A stretch of DNA of 14,605 nucleotides, taken from NCBI GenBank assembly GCA_025350345.1, contig JANXYA010000366.1:1-14605 (forward strand). The letters are read 5' to 3'. Shown piece by piece: positions 1 to 7,594 of this stretch; position 1 is the first letter of the stretch, and each line of letters begins with the position of its first letter. The DNA is from Gammaproteobacteria bacterium. GTDB taxonomy: Bacteria; Pseudomonadota; Gammaproteobacteria; Steroidobacterales; Steroidobacteraceae. A program made the position numbers and the translations under genes. The notes under the pieces were generated by a model. It searched no databases. It saw only the letters and a list, made by a program, of their open reading frames with translations, and was not told where the DNA came from.

Positions 1-1192
1 TCGCCACCAGGGCGAGGCCCACCGAGCAGGTGATCTTGAACTGGCGCTCCCCGACCTGGAAGGCGTGCTTGCCGACGCGTTCCACGAGGCTTTCGCTCCA
101 GGCTTCCGTGTCGCGGGCATTGCCCCGCTCCAGCAGCAGCAGCAGGCTCGCCGCCCCGAAATGACCGGCCAGGTCATTCGGGCCCAGCATGGCGCGGATC
201 AGCGCCGGATACAGGGCCAGCATCTCCTCGATGGCCGTGGTACCGAGGTCGTGGGCCAGCGCATCGAAATTGTCGATGCGTACCAGCGCGAAGCAGCGCA
301 GCCCACCCACGGGAGGTTTGGCGAGCCGTTCCCCGCACAGGCGCAGCAGGTGCCGGCGCATCCACAGGCCGGTGGTCGCATCACGGCAGACCGCATCTGC
401 CAGTTCGCTGGCGAGTTGCCGGTCGTCACGCTTGTGGACGGGCACGATCAGCTGCACGCAGGGATCGCCGTCGTATTCGCTGGCGTCGAGCACCAGTTCG
501 AGCGGCACGACCGAGCCGTCGCCCAGCAGTGCGCCCACCTTGAGCAGGTGGTCGCTCCACCGGCCGAGCAGGCAGGCCGCCAGCGCGCCCTTCAGTGGCG
601 CCTGGGAATCGGCCGTGAACAGGTCCATGACAGGCTGGCCCACCAGGGCGCTGGAATCGGCGTAGCCGAACAGCTCCAGCCAGGAGTCATTCACCTGTAC
701 GACGATGCCTTCCTGCACCTGCGCGATGGCATCGTTCGAGCGGCGCAGCACGGTCTCGAGTTTCTGGCGATAGTCCTGGGCGCTGCGGAGCGTCGTGGTG
801 AGGGTGCGCTCCATGCGGAAGGCCCGCAGCTCGCGGCGGATGACTGCCGTCAGGTGGGCGACGCTCCCGAGGCCCACTGTGTCGCGCGCGCCGCTCGCCA
901 TGTCCTCGCCGGCGGCGGTGGCCGAGAGCTGCTCGCGCACCACGATCAGGGGCAAGGTGGAGGCGAACTGGTCGCGCACGGCGGCCGTATCCTTCAGGTC
1001 CTTGGCCGTGGGCTCGATGCAGACCAGCAACTCGGGGTTGAGCTGTTCGAGCGCGTCGGCGATGTCCTGGACCGCGGGTATCCAGGTGCAATGCGCGGCG
1101 AGGCCGGCGTTGCGCAACAGGCTGTTGAGCTTTTCCACCAGATCGCGGGAAACGCTGTGCACCAGCACCGGAACCGCCACGGAATCGTCCAA
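1..1192 (-). CDS. FimX-like receiver/PAS/degenerate GGDEF signalling protein (C-terminus beyond window)
   Basis: The 397 visible codons show three regions. Residues about 5-120 look like a receiver fold, but where a phosphoacceptor Asp is expected after the strand ELLV there is Cys58. A helical linker (about 115-150) follows. A PAS-like domain spans about 152-253 (EGIVVQVNDSWLELFGYADS). A GGDEF-type domain starts near DATTGLWMRRHLL (271-283), and its signature loop reads FGAAS (345-349) instead of GGDEF, so cyclase activity is unlikely. The order matches FimX of Pseudomonas, a cytoplasmic c-di-GMP-binding regulator of type IV pilus assembly, which ends in an EAL domain. That domain would lie outside the window and is not seen. 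An in-frame TAG lies upstream and there is no ATG before the domain, so I chose TTG at 1192, preceded by GAGGAG. GTG at 1180 is an alternative. The family is fairly sure, the exact orthology is inference. Confidence 0.8.
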   Translation of the reverse strand, partial: MDDSVAVPVLVHSVSRDLVEKLNSLLRNAGLAAHCTWIPAVQDIADALEQLNPELLVCIEPTAKDLKDTAAVRDQFASTLPLIVVREQLSATAAGEDMASGARDTVGLGSVAHLTAVIRRELRAFRMERTLTTTLRSAQDYRQKLETVLRRSNDAIAQVQEGIVVQVNDSWLELFGYADSSALVGQPVMDLFTADSQAPLKGALAACLLGRWSDHLLKVGALLGDGSVVPLELVLDASEYDGDPCVQLIVPVHKRDDRQLASELADAVCRDATTGLWMRRHLLRLCGERLAKPPVGGLRCFALVRIDNFDALAHDLGTTAIEEMLALYPALIRAMLGPNDLAGHFGAASLLLLLERGNARDTEAWSESLVERVGKHAFQVGERQFKITCSVGLALVA

Positions 1193-1198
1193 ATCCTG

Positions 1199-1204
1199 CT
1201 CCTC
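1199..1204 (-). promoter_or_regulatory. Ribosome binding site for the TTG start of the FimX-like gene
   Basis: GAGGAG on the minus strand lies 6 bases before TTG at 1192-1190. The frame is closed upstream by TAG and contains no ATG in between, so this site decides the start. A second AAGGAG at 1208-1213 is too far from the TTG to be the main site. Confidence 0.6.
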
Positions 1205-1330
1205 GGTCTCCTTAAGCCAGCAGCTGACGACCTGCCTGGTAAAATTCTAGCATTATGACCGTGCCGCACCGTGCGCCAGAGCGCGGTTTGCCCTCACCGC
1301 CACGGCTGAAGGGATCCCGGCGGAGCTTCC

Positions 1331-1360
1331 CTGGCAGGCGGAAGGTGATGCCGTTATCAT
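1331..1360 (+). promoter_or_regulatory. Candidate sigma-70 promoter for efp
   Basis: CTGGCA (1331-1336, four of six consensus positions) and TATCAT (1355-1360, five of six) are separated by 18 bases. Transcription would begin near 1367, giving a leader of about 45 bases before the efp ATG. This rests on pattern alone. A comparable promoter for the divergent FimX-like gene is not clear: TAGAAT at 1244-1249 and CATAAT at 1252-1257 (both minus strand) lack a good -35 box. Confidence 0.4.
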
Positions 1361-1376
1361 ACGCGCCCTTTCAGAA

Positions 1377-1395
1377 CGGCCCGATGACAGGGCCG
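1377..1395 (+). other. Short hairpin in the efp 5' leader
   Basis: CGGCCC and GGGCCG form a perfect 6-base stem around the 7-base loop GATGACA. The hairpin would lie inside the efp leader, 16 bases before the ATG. It has no T-run, so it is not a terminator. It may only affect access to the weak ribosome binding site (GTGGGCGAG), or it may be chance in GC-rich DNA. Confidence 0.25.
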
Positions 1396-1411
1396 GTGGG
1401 CGAGCGCAGCC

Positions 1412-1981
1412 ATGTCGAGCTATACCACCAGCGAGATCCGCTCCGGGATGAAGGTCATCCTCGACGGGGACCCCTACGCCATCGTCGACAACGAATTCGT
1501 GAAACCCGGCAAGGGGCAGGCCTTCAATCGCATCAAGGTGCGCAATCTCAAGAACGGCCGCACCATCGAGCGCACCTTCCGCTCCGGCGAGTCGCTCGAA
1601 GCGGCCGACGTGACGGATGCCGAGATGCAGTACCTGTATAACGATGGCACCTTCTGGCACTTCATGATCCCGGACAACTTCGAGCAGTATTCGGCCGATC
1701 GGGCGGTGGTGGGCGAGGGCGCGGTGTGGCTGAAGGACGGCGTGAGCTGCACGGTGACGCTGTGGAACAACGTGCCCCTGGTGGTGACACCGCCGGCCCA
1801 CGTCGAACTGAAGATCGTCGAGACCGATCCGGGGCTGCGCGGCGATACCGCTACCGGTGGCCAGAAATCGGCCAAGCTCGAGACCGGAGCGGTGGTCCGG
1901 GTGCCGCTGTTTCTCAATGAGGGTGAGATCATCCGCGTCGACACCCGCACCGGCGAGTACATTTCGCGCGCCAAGGGCTGA
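1412..1981 (+). CDS. efp: Elongation factor P
   Basis: EF-P binds between the P and E sites of ribosomes stalled on consecutive prolines and promotes peptide bond formation. The 189 residues match the usual length and three-domain beta-barrel build. The N-terminal KOW-like domain carries the loop KPGKGQAF with the modifiable lysine at position 34, the residue EpmA beta-lysylates in E. coli. The middle OB domain holds YLYNDGTFWHFM and the C-terminal domain holds DPGLRGDT and the ending GEYISRAKG. ATG 1412 gives the family N-terminus (MSSYTTSEIRSGMKVILDG). The ribosome binding site is weak. The gene converges on epmA with only 5 bases between the two stop codons, so substrate and modifying enzyme sit side by side. 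Identity is certain by similarity; the lysylation is inferred from the nearby EpmA. Confidence 0.98.
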   Translation: MSSYTTSEIRSGMKVILDGDPYAIVDNEFVKPGKGQAFNRIKVRNLKNGRTIERTFRSGESLEAADVTDAEMQYLYNDGTFWHFMIPDNFEQYSADRAVVGEGAVWLKDGVSCTVTLWNNVPLVVTPPAHVELKIVETDPGLRGDTATGGQKSAKLETGAVVRVPLFLNEGEIIRVDTRTGEYISRAKG

Positions 1982-1986
1982 GTTGC

Positions 1987-2967
1987 CTACGCCCTCTCAC
2001 TGCTGAAGGCGAGCACCTCTTCGATGCGCCGGGCGCCCCTGGCAAGCATCACGAGCCGATCCATGCCGAGCGCCACCCCGGCGCACGCCGGCAGGCCTGC
2101 ACTGAGCGCCGCGAGCAGCGCCTCATCGATCGCCGGCACGGCAAGTCCGCGCGCCGCCCGGCTGCGCTGATCCTCCATGAAGCGCGCGCGCTGTTCGCTC
2201 GCGTCGGTGAGTTCCTCAAAGCCGTTGGCCAGCTCGATCCCGCGCAGGTACAGCTCGAAGCGCAGCGCCACGCGTGCATCGGCCGGGTCCAGGCGCGCGA
2301 GGGCTGCCTGGCTGGCCGGATACCGGTGCACGAACACGGGGCCTTCGTTGCCTAAGCGCGGGCCGATCTGAGTACCCATCAGCAGATCGAGCAGCTCATC
2401 ACGGCTGCAGCGGCGCACGAGCCGCTCATCGAGTCCCTGCGCGCAGGCGCAATCCGCGATCGCGCCGTCCGGATCGGTGAGCGGGTTCAGGGCGAGGGCC
2501 TCCAGGAAGGCCTGCTCGTAGCTCACCACGCGCGTCGCGCCGAGCGCGGCCACACCGAGGAGTGCGCGCAGCAGGCCATCGACCTCGTCCATCAGCGCCG
2601 CGGACGACCACCCGAGCCGGTACCACTCCAGCAGCATGAACTCGGCGCTGTGCAGCGCACCCTGCTCGCATCCTCGGAAGACGTGGCACAACTGGTAGAT
2701 GTCGCCACTGCCGGCAGCCAGGAGCCGCTTCATGGCGTATTCGGGCGAGGTGTGCAGGAAGCGCGCCCGCGTATCAGCGGCCGGCCAGCGAACTTCCGCC
2801 GCGTGCAGCTGCGGGTCGGTGACGGTGCAGTTCACCACCTGTGGGGTGTCCACTTCGAGGACACCGCGGCTCGCCAGGAATTCGCGCGCCGCGGCGAGGA
2901 GCGCCGCGCGGTGCTCAAGGGTGGCGCGCGAGGCGAGCGGGCGCCAGTCGGGGGAGGGCGGTTTCAT
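1987..2967 (-). CDS. epmA: EF-P--(R)-beta-lysine ligase EpmA (PoxA/GenX)
   Basis: This 326-residue protein is a class II lysyl-tRNA synthetase catalytic domain without the anticodon-binding domain, the build of EpmA. EpmA activates (R)-beta-lysine with ATP and attaches it to Lys34 of EF-P. Motif 1 is around VLEVDTPQV (36-44). Motif 2 covers about 90-117 (IYQLCHVFRGCEQ through EFMLLEWYR). ELANGFEELTDASEQRARF and the motif 3 region GVALGMDRLVML match EpmA closely. In motif 2 the usual HNPEF reads HSAEF (106-110), a change near the ATP site. The start ATG overlaps the psd stop by 4 bases (ATGA), so it is the last gene of a sco-psd-epmA operon. The partner aminomutase EpmB is not in the window. 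No terminator is visible before efp. Confidence 0.95.
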   Translation of the reverse strand: MKPPSPDWRPLASRATLEHRAALLAAAREFLASRGVLEVDTPQVVNCTVTDPQLHAAEVRWPAADTRARFLHTSPEYAMKRLLAAGSGDIYQLCHVFRGCEQGALHSAEFMLLEWYRLGWSSAALMDEVDGLLRALLGVAALGATRVVSYEQAFLEALALNPLTDPDGAIADCACAQGLDERLVRRCSRDELLDLLMGTQIGPRLGNEGPVFVHRYPASQAALARLDPADARVALRFELYLRGIELANGFEELTDASEQRARFMEDQRSRAARGLAVPAIDEALLAALSAGLPACAGVALGMDRLVMLARGARRIEEVLAFSSERA

Positions 2968-3848
2968 GCCAATGATGCGGTTGGCAGGGCACCGATCCTC
3001 TCACCGACGCGCAGCACACTGCCAGTGGACAAGCCGCTCTCCCAGCCGCCCGCTGTCTCCGGCAGCAGCAGGATGACGGTTGATCCCATGTTGAAGCGGC
3101 CGAGCTGCGCGCCGCGGGGGAGCTGGAGCGCGGGGCCGGACTCTGGCAGGGGGAGAGGGCACGGGCCGCGGCTTGCCCGGGGTGCGATATCGCCGTGCCA
3201 GACGGTGCTCATGCTGCCCACGAACAGGGCGCCGACCATCACCAGCGCATAGCGCCCGCACGCGCCCTCGAATTCAAGGACCACCCGCTCGTTGCGGGCA
3301 AACAGGTTGGGAACCAGGCGCGCCGTGGTGTCATTGACGCTGAACAGGCGCCCGGGCACGTAGCGGGCCGCCAAGAGGCGCCCGCCGAGCGCCATGTGGA
3401 TGCGGTGATAGTTGAAGGGCGCGAGGTAGATGGTCATGAACCACCCTGCGTGCAAGTGCGCCGCCAGCGCGCCGTCGCCGGCGAGCAGCGAAGAGAGGGC
3501 ATAGTCATGGCCCTTGGCCTGCAGGAGGCGCCCCGCGCTGATGCTCCCCAGGGCGCTGATCGTGCCGTCCACCGGGCTGACGACGGCGCGCTCCGCCATT
3601 GCCGCAGCTCGCGCTCCAACGCGCAGGGCGCGGGTAAAAAAGGCGTTGAAGCTCGGATAGGCATGTGGATCGGGCTCCGCCGCGTCGCTGAGGTCGGGAC
3701 GGTAGGCGCGCATGAACAGTGCGATCAGCGGCCGGCGGAGCCAGTGTGCGCGCGCAATAGCCCCGATCAGGCGCGACAGCGTGTGCTGGGGCAGCAGCTG
3801 CTGCAGCGTCACGAACAGCCGTTCCCCGACTCTCGCGCCCCCGCTCAC
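2964..3848 (-). CDS. psd: Phosphatidylserine decarboxylase proenzyme
   Basis: Psd converts phosphatidylserine to phosphatidylethanolamine at the inner membrane. The proenzyme cleaves itself at a Gly-Ser bond and the serine becomes the pyruvoyl prosthetic group. The 294 residues contain YPSFNAFFTRAL (64-75), the conserved Asp in SPVDGTIS (Asp94), and FNYHRIHM with His148. The cleavage site is MGST with Ser256, whereas E. coli has LGST; the essential GS pair is intact. The segment after Ser256 (39 residues) is the expected size for the small alpha subunit. The start overlaps the sco stop by 4 bases (ATGA) and the stop overlaps the epmA start in the same way, so it is the middle gene of the operon. 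Confidence 0.96.
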   Translation of the reverse strand: MSGGARVGERLFVTLQQLLPQHTLSRLIGAIARAHWLRRPLIALFMRAYRPDLSDAAEPDPHAYPSFNAFFTRALRVGARAAAMAERAVVSPVDGTISALGSISAGRLLQAKGHDYALSSLLAGDGALAAHLHAGWFMTIYLAPFNYHRIHMALGGRLLAARYVPGRLFSVNDTTARLVPNLFARNERVVLEFEGACGRYALVMVGALFVGSMSTVWHGDIAPRASRGPCPLPLPESGPALQLPRGAQLGRFNMGSTVILLLPETAGGWESGLSTGSVLRVGERIGALPTASLA

Positions 3849-4459
3849 AGGATCGAGGCCCCGGCCAGGGTGTGCAGATCGGCGCTCAAGGCACTGGCGC
3901 TGAGCGGCGGTGAGAACACGGCGGCCATGCGCCCCTGGCCGTCGAGCAGATACAGCGTGGCGGTGTGATCAAAGCGGTAGCTGCCGGGGAGTGCCTCCCG
4001 CCGCTCGGCCAGCGCGCCGAGGCTCCGCTCCAGCGGCGCCAGCGCTGCAGCGCTCCCGTACAGGCCCACCGCCGTGCTGCCCAAGGCACGCAGGTACTGG
4101 CTGAGTGCGCCCGGCGTGTCGCGTTCGGGATCGAGGGTCACGAACAGCACCTGGAGATTGGCGATCGGTGATTGGCGCAGCGCCGTCTGGATTGTCGCCA
4201 GCGTCGTGGGGCACACATCGGGGCAGTTGCTGTAGCCGAAGAACACCAGGCTCGCATGGCCGAGGAGCGAGTGGTTGTCAAACGAGCGGCCCTGCAGGTC
4301 CGTCAACTGGAAGCGTGCCAGCGCGCGCGGCTCGGGGAGCCAGGTGCCACCCTGCAGCGTGACGCTCTTTTGTGCCAGCATGTGTGCCACGAGGACTGCG
4401 GCGAGCGCGCCGGCGAGCCCAGTGAGCAGCAGCACAGGAAGCGAGCGCCGCAGATTCAT
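3845..4459 (-). CDS. SCO1/SenC family copper-binding protein
   Basis: SCO proteins are membrane-anchored, thioredoxin-fold copper chaperones for the CuA centre of cytochrome c oxidase, or thiol reductants. The 204 residues begin with a short basic stretch and one hydrophobic anchor (about 7-28, LPVLLLTGLAGALAAVLV), placing the domain in the periplasm. The copper ligands are visible: CPDVC (Cys79, Cys83) and His165 in YRFDHTATLYL. FFGYSNCPDVCPTT and VTLDPERDTP are typical of the family. The frame is open upstream to 4555, but that extension (a basic, low-complexity run) has no family match and would precede the anchor, so I chose ATG 4459. It is the first gene of the sco-psd-epmA operon; its start codon overlaps that of divergent prmB. 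No oxidase genes are visible nearby. Confidence 0.93.
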   Translation of the reverse strand: MNLRRSLPVLLLTGLAGALAAVLVAHMLAQKSVTLQGGTWLPEPRALARFQLTDLQGRSFDNHSLLGHASLVFFGYSNCPDVCPTTLATIQTALRQSPIANLQVLFVTLDPERDTPGALSQYLRALGSTAVGLYGSAAALAPLERSLGALAERREALPGSYRFDHTATLYLLDGQGRMAAVFSPPLSASALSADLHTLAGASIL

Positions 4460-5381
4460 GCAGCGATTATCACATACCGCGCGCGCGGCCCGGGCGGCGG
4501 CGCCCACGGTGGCACGGCTCCTCCAGCGGGTCACGCGCCGCCTGCAGCGCGCCAAACTTCACTACGGCCACGGCACCGAGCGCGCGCTGGACGATGCCGC
4601 GGCGCTCATCTGGCATGCGCTGCGCCTGCCGCAGCTGCCGGCCGCCCCCGTACTGCGCCGCGCCGTGAGCGCCAGGCAGCAGGCCGCCGTCGCATCGCTG
4701 GTGGAGCGGCGCATCAGGGAGCGAGTGCCGGTCGTCTACCTCACGCACCGTTGCTGGTTCGCTGGCCTGGAGCTGTACGTCGATGAGCGCGTGCTGATCC
4801 CCCGCTCGCCCCTGGCCGAGCTCATCGAGCTTGGGTTTGCCCCCTGGATCGAAGCGGGGCGCGTCCGGCGGGTCCTCGATATGGGTACGGGCTCGGGCTG
4901 CATCGCGATCGCCTGTGCCCGGGTTTTTCCCCGCGCGCGCGTCGATGCCCTGGATATCTCGGCCGACGCCCTCGAGGTGGCGCGGCGAAATATCCGGCGC
5001 CACCGGTTGGGCGGGCGCGTGCGGGCGCTGCAATCGGATCATTTCGGCGCCCTGGGCGGCGAGTCATACGATATTATCGTCAGCAATCCACCCTATGTCG
5101 GACAGCGAGAAATGGCCGCGTTGCCGCCTGAATACCGCCACGAACCGGTCGGCGCGCTCGCGGCGGGAAGCGACGGCCTGGCATCGGTGCGCGTGATCCT
5201 GCGCCAGGCGGCGCGGTTCCTGCGCCCATCGGGCCTGCTGGTCGTCGAAGTGGGCGATGCAGAGCGGCGCGTCAGGCGCAGTTTTCCTCGCCTGCCGTTC
5301 ACCTGGCTGGAGTTCGCGCGCGGAGGTGGCGGGGTGTTCCTGCTCACCCGCGAGCAGTTGAGTGAAGGGCAGCAAGCCTGA
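4458..5381 (+). CDS. prmB: Ribosomal protein uL3 glutamine N5-methyltransferase PrmB
   Basis: PrmB uses S-adenosylmethionine to methylate a glutamine of ribosomal protein L3 (Gln150 in E. coli). The 307 residues agree with the E. coli length of about 310. The N-terminal helical part ends in LHYGHGTERALDDA, followed by VYLTHRCWFAGLELYVDERVLIPRSPLAELI, interrupted here only by description limits and typical of PrmB. The SAM-binding loop is VLDMGTGSGCIAIA (139-152) and the catalytic motif is NPPY (210-213). EYRHEPVGALAAGSDGL and PFTWLEFARGGGGVF separate PrmB from PrmC. The start at ATG 4458 gives the E. coli N-terminal length; a GTG at 4509 is possible, and upstream codons would run deep into sco. 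The stop overlaps the aroC start by one base (TGATG). Confidence 0.95.
   Translation: MQRLSHTARAARAAAPTVARLLQRVTRRLQRAKLHYGHGTERALDDAAALIWHALRLPQLPAAPVLRRAVSARQQAAVASLVERRIRERVPVVYLTHRCWFAGLELYVDERVLIPRSPLAELIELGFAPWIEAGRVRRVLDMGTGSGCIAIACARVFPRARVDALDISADALEVARRNIRRHRLGGRVRALQSDHFGALGGESYDIIVSNPPYVGQREMAALPPEYRHEPVGALAAGSDGLASVRVILRQAARFLRPSGLLVVEVGDAERRVRRSFPRLPFTWLEFARGGGGVFLLTREQLSEGQQA
4466..4474 (-). promoter_or_regulatory. Candidate extended -10 promoter for a leaderless sco mRNA
   Basis: On the minus strand TGTGATAAT fits an extended -10 element (TGn plus GATAAT). It ends 6 bases before the A of the sco ATG at 4459, so transcription could start on that A. No ribosome binding site is seen before the ATG and no -35 box is recognisable in the GC-rich DNA upstream. 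The element lies inside the first codons of prmB. The evidence is pattern only. Confidence 0.35.
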
Positions 5382-6474
5382 TGTCGGGCAATTCCATCGG
5401 CAGGGTGTTCACGGTGACGACCTTTGGCGAAAGCCACGGGCCCGCGCTGGGCTGCATCGTCGATGGCTGTCCGCCAGGCCTGGAATTGAGCGAGTCTGAC
5501 CTGCAGCGCGATGTTGATCGGCGGCGCACCGGCACCTCGCATTTCGTCAGCCAGCGCCGCGAGGGCGATGCCGTGCGCATCCTCTCCGGCGTGTTCGAGG
5601 GCCGCACCACCGGCACGCCGATCGGTGTCCTCATCGAAAACACCGACGCACGCTCGCGCGATTACGACAAGCTGGCCGATCGCTTCCGCCCCGGGCACGC
5701 CGACTACACCTACGCGCACAAGTACGGGCACCGCGATCATCGCGGTGGTGGCCGCTCCTCGGCGCGCGAGACCGTCATGCGCGTGGCGGCCGGCGCCATC
5801 GCGCGCAAGTACCTCGCCGAGCGCGCGCGGGTGCGTATCTACGGCTATGTCAGCCAGATCGGCGCGCTCCAGATCGAGGCCCTGCAGCCCGCCGCCGCCT
5901 ACGAGAATCCCTTCTTCTGTCCCGACCCGGCGCGCATTCCCGAGCTCGAGAAGCTTTTGTGGGAGCTGCGCAGCGCGGGCGATTCCGTCGGCGCGCGCGT
6001 CACGGTCTGCGCGGAGGGGTTGCCGCCGGGACTGGGTGAGCCGGTGTTCGACCGGCTCGATGCCGACATCGCCCACGCGATGATGGGCATCAACGCGGTC
6101 AAGGCGGTGGAAATTGGCGCGGGCGTTGGCGCGGTGGCGCAGCGCGGGAGCGAGCATCGGGACGAGCTGACACCGGAGGGGTTCGCCAGCAACAACGCCG
6201 GCGGAATACTGGGCGGCATTTCCACGGGCCAGAGGCTCATCGTGCAGGTCTCCTTCAAGCCCACCTCCAGCATCCAGGTGCCGGGGCGCACCATCGATCG
6301 TGACGGCAAGGCCGTCGAGGTGATCACCACGGGGCGTCACGACCCCTGCGTCGGCCTGCGGGCCACGCCGATTGCCGAGGCGATGCTCGCGATCGTGCTC
6401 ATGGATCATTACCTGAGGCACCGCGCACAGAACGCGGACGTGCGCCCGATTACACCCGACATCGAGCGGCGCCG

Positions 6475-6478
<4 letters not shown>
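5381..6478 (+). CDS. aroC: Chorismate synthase
   Basis: AroC makes chorismate from 5-enolpyruvylshikimate-3-phosphate by 1,4-elimination of phosphate and needs reduced FMN. It is the last common step to aromatic amino acids, folate and quinones. All family signatures are present in the 365 residues: FGESHGPALGCIVDGCPPG (from residue 15), GRSSARE (124-130), NNAGGILGGIS (271-281) and RHDPC (319-323). The length is normal and no expected motif is missing. The start ATG overlaps the prmB stop by one base and the stop overlaps the asd start by four (ATGA), so the three genes are probably translationally coupled. The prmB-aroC pairing is also found in E. coli. Confidence 0.98.
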
Positions 6479-7497
<1,019 letters not shown>

Positions 7498-7531
7498 GTT
7501 ATATTGCCGGCCAAGTAGCCACCTGACCAAG

Positions 7532-7557
7532 GAAAACGGCGCAACCCGCTGTTTTCT
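7532..7557 (+). terminator. Terminator-like hairpin between asd and fimV
   Basis: GAAAACGGCG and CGCTGTTTTC pair over ten positions (one G-U in RNA) around the 5-base loop CAACC. The right arm contains the T-run TTTTCT, so the short GC core followed by T residues resembles an intrinsic terminator with an A-tract opposite. It would end the asd transcript. If fimV is transcribed from upstream of it, the hairpin lies in the fimV leader. I see no other intrinsic terminator in the window. Confidence 0.55.
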
Positions 7558-7585
7558 AAAAGAGTAAGGCCTCTATGGCCCACTT

Positions 7586-7590
7586 GGAGA
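7586..7590 (+). promoter_or_regulatory. Ribosome binding site deciding the fimV start
   Basis: GGAGA ends 4 bases before ATG 7595 and only 1 base before the in-frame TTG at 7592. The spacing supports ATG 7595 as the fimV start. Confidence 0.55.
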
Positions 7591-7594
7591 TTTG

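Noticed and set aside
65..1258. Long plus-strand open frame of 397 codons opposite the FimX-like gene
   Set aside because: Its sequence is rich in Gln, His, Arg and Ala with no recognisable domain, while the minus strand gives a coherent receiver/PAS/GGDEF protein. Long antisense frames are expected in GC-rich genes.
1970..2000. Bidirectional terminator between efp and epmA
   Set aside because: Only a 4-base GGGC/GCCC pairing with a 12-base loop and no T-runs is present.
4275..4457. N-terminal extension of prmB upstream of 4458
   Set aside because: It would lie antisense inside sco and add 61 residues without similarity to PrmB; ATG 4458 gives the family length.
4460..4555. N-terminal extension of sco upstream of 4459
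   Set aside because: The added 32 residues are basic low-complexity sequence before the membrane anchor and overlap prmB coding sequence.
5093..6421. Minus-strand open frame of 442 codons opposite prmB and aroC
   Set aside because: It is antisense to aroC with all its signatures and has no family features of its own.
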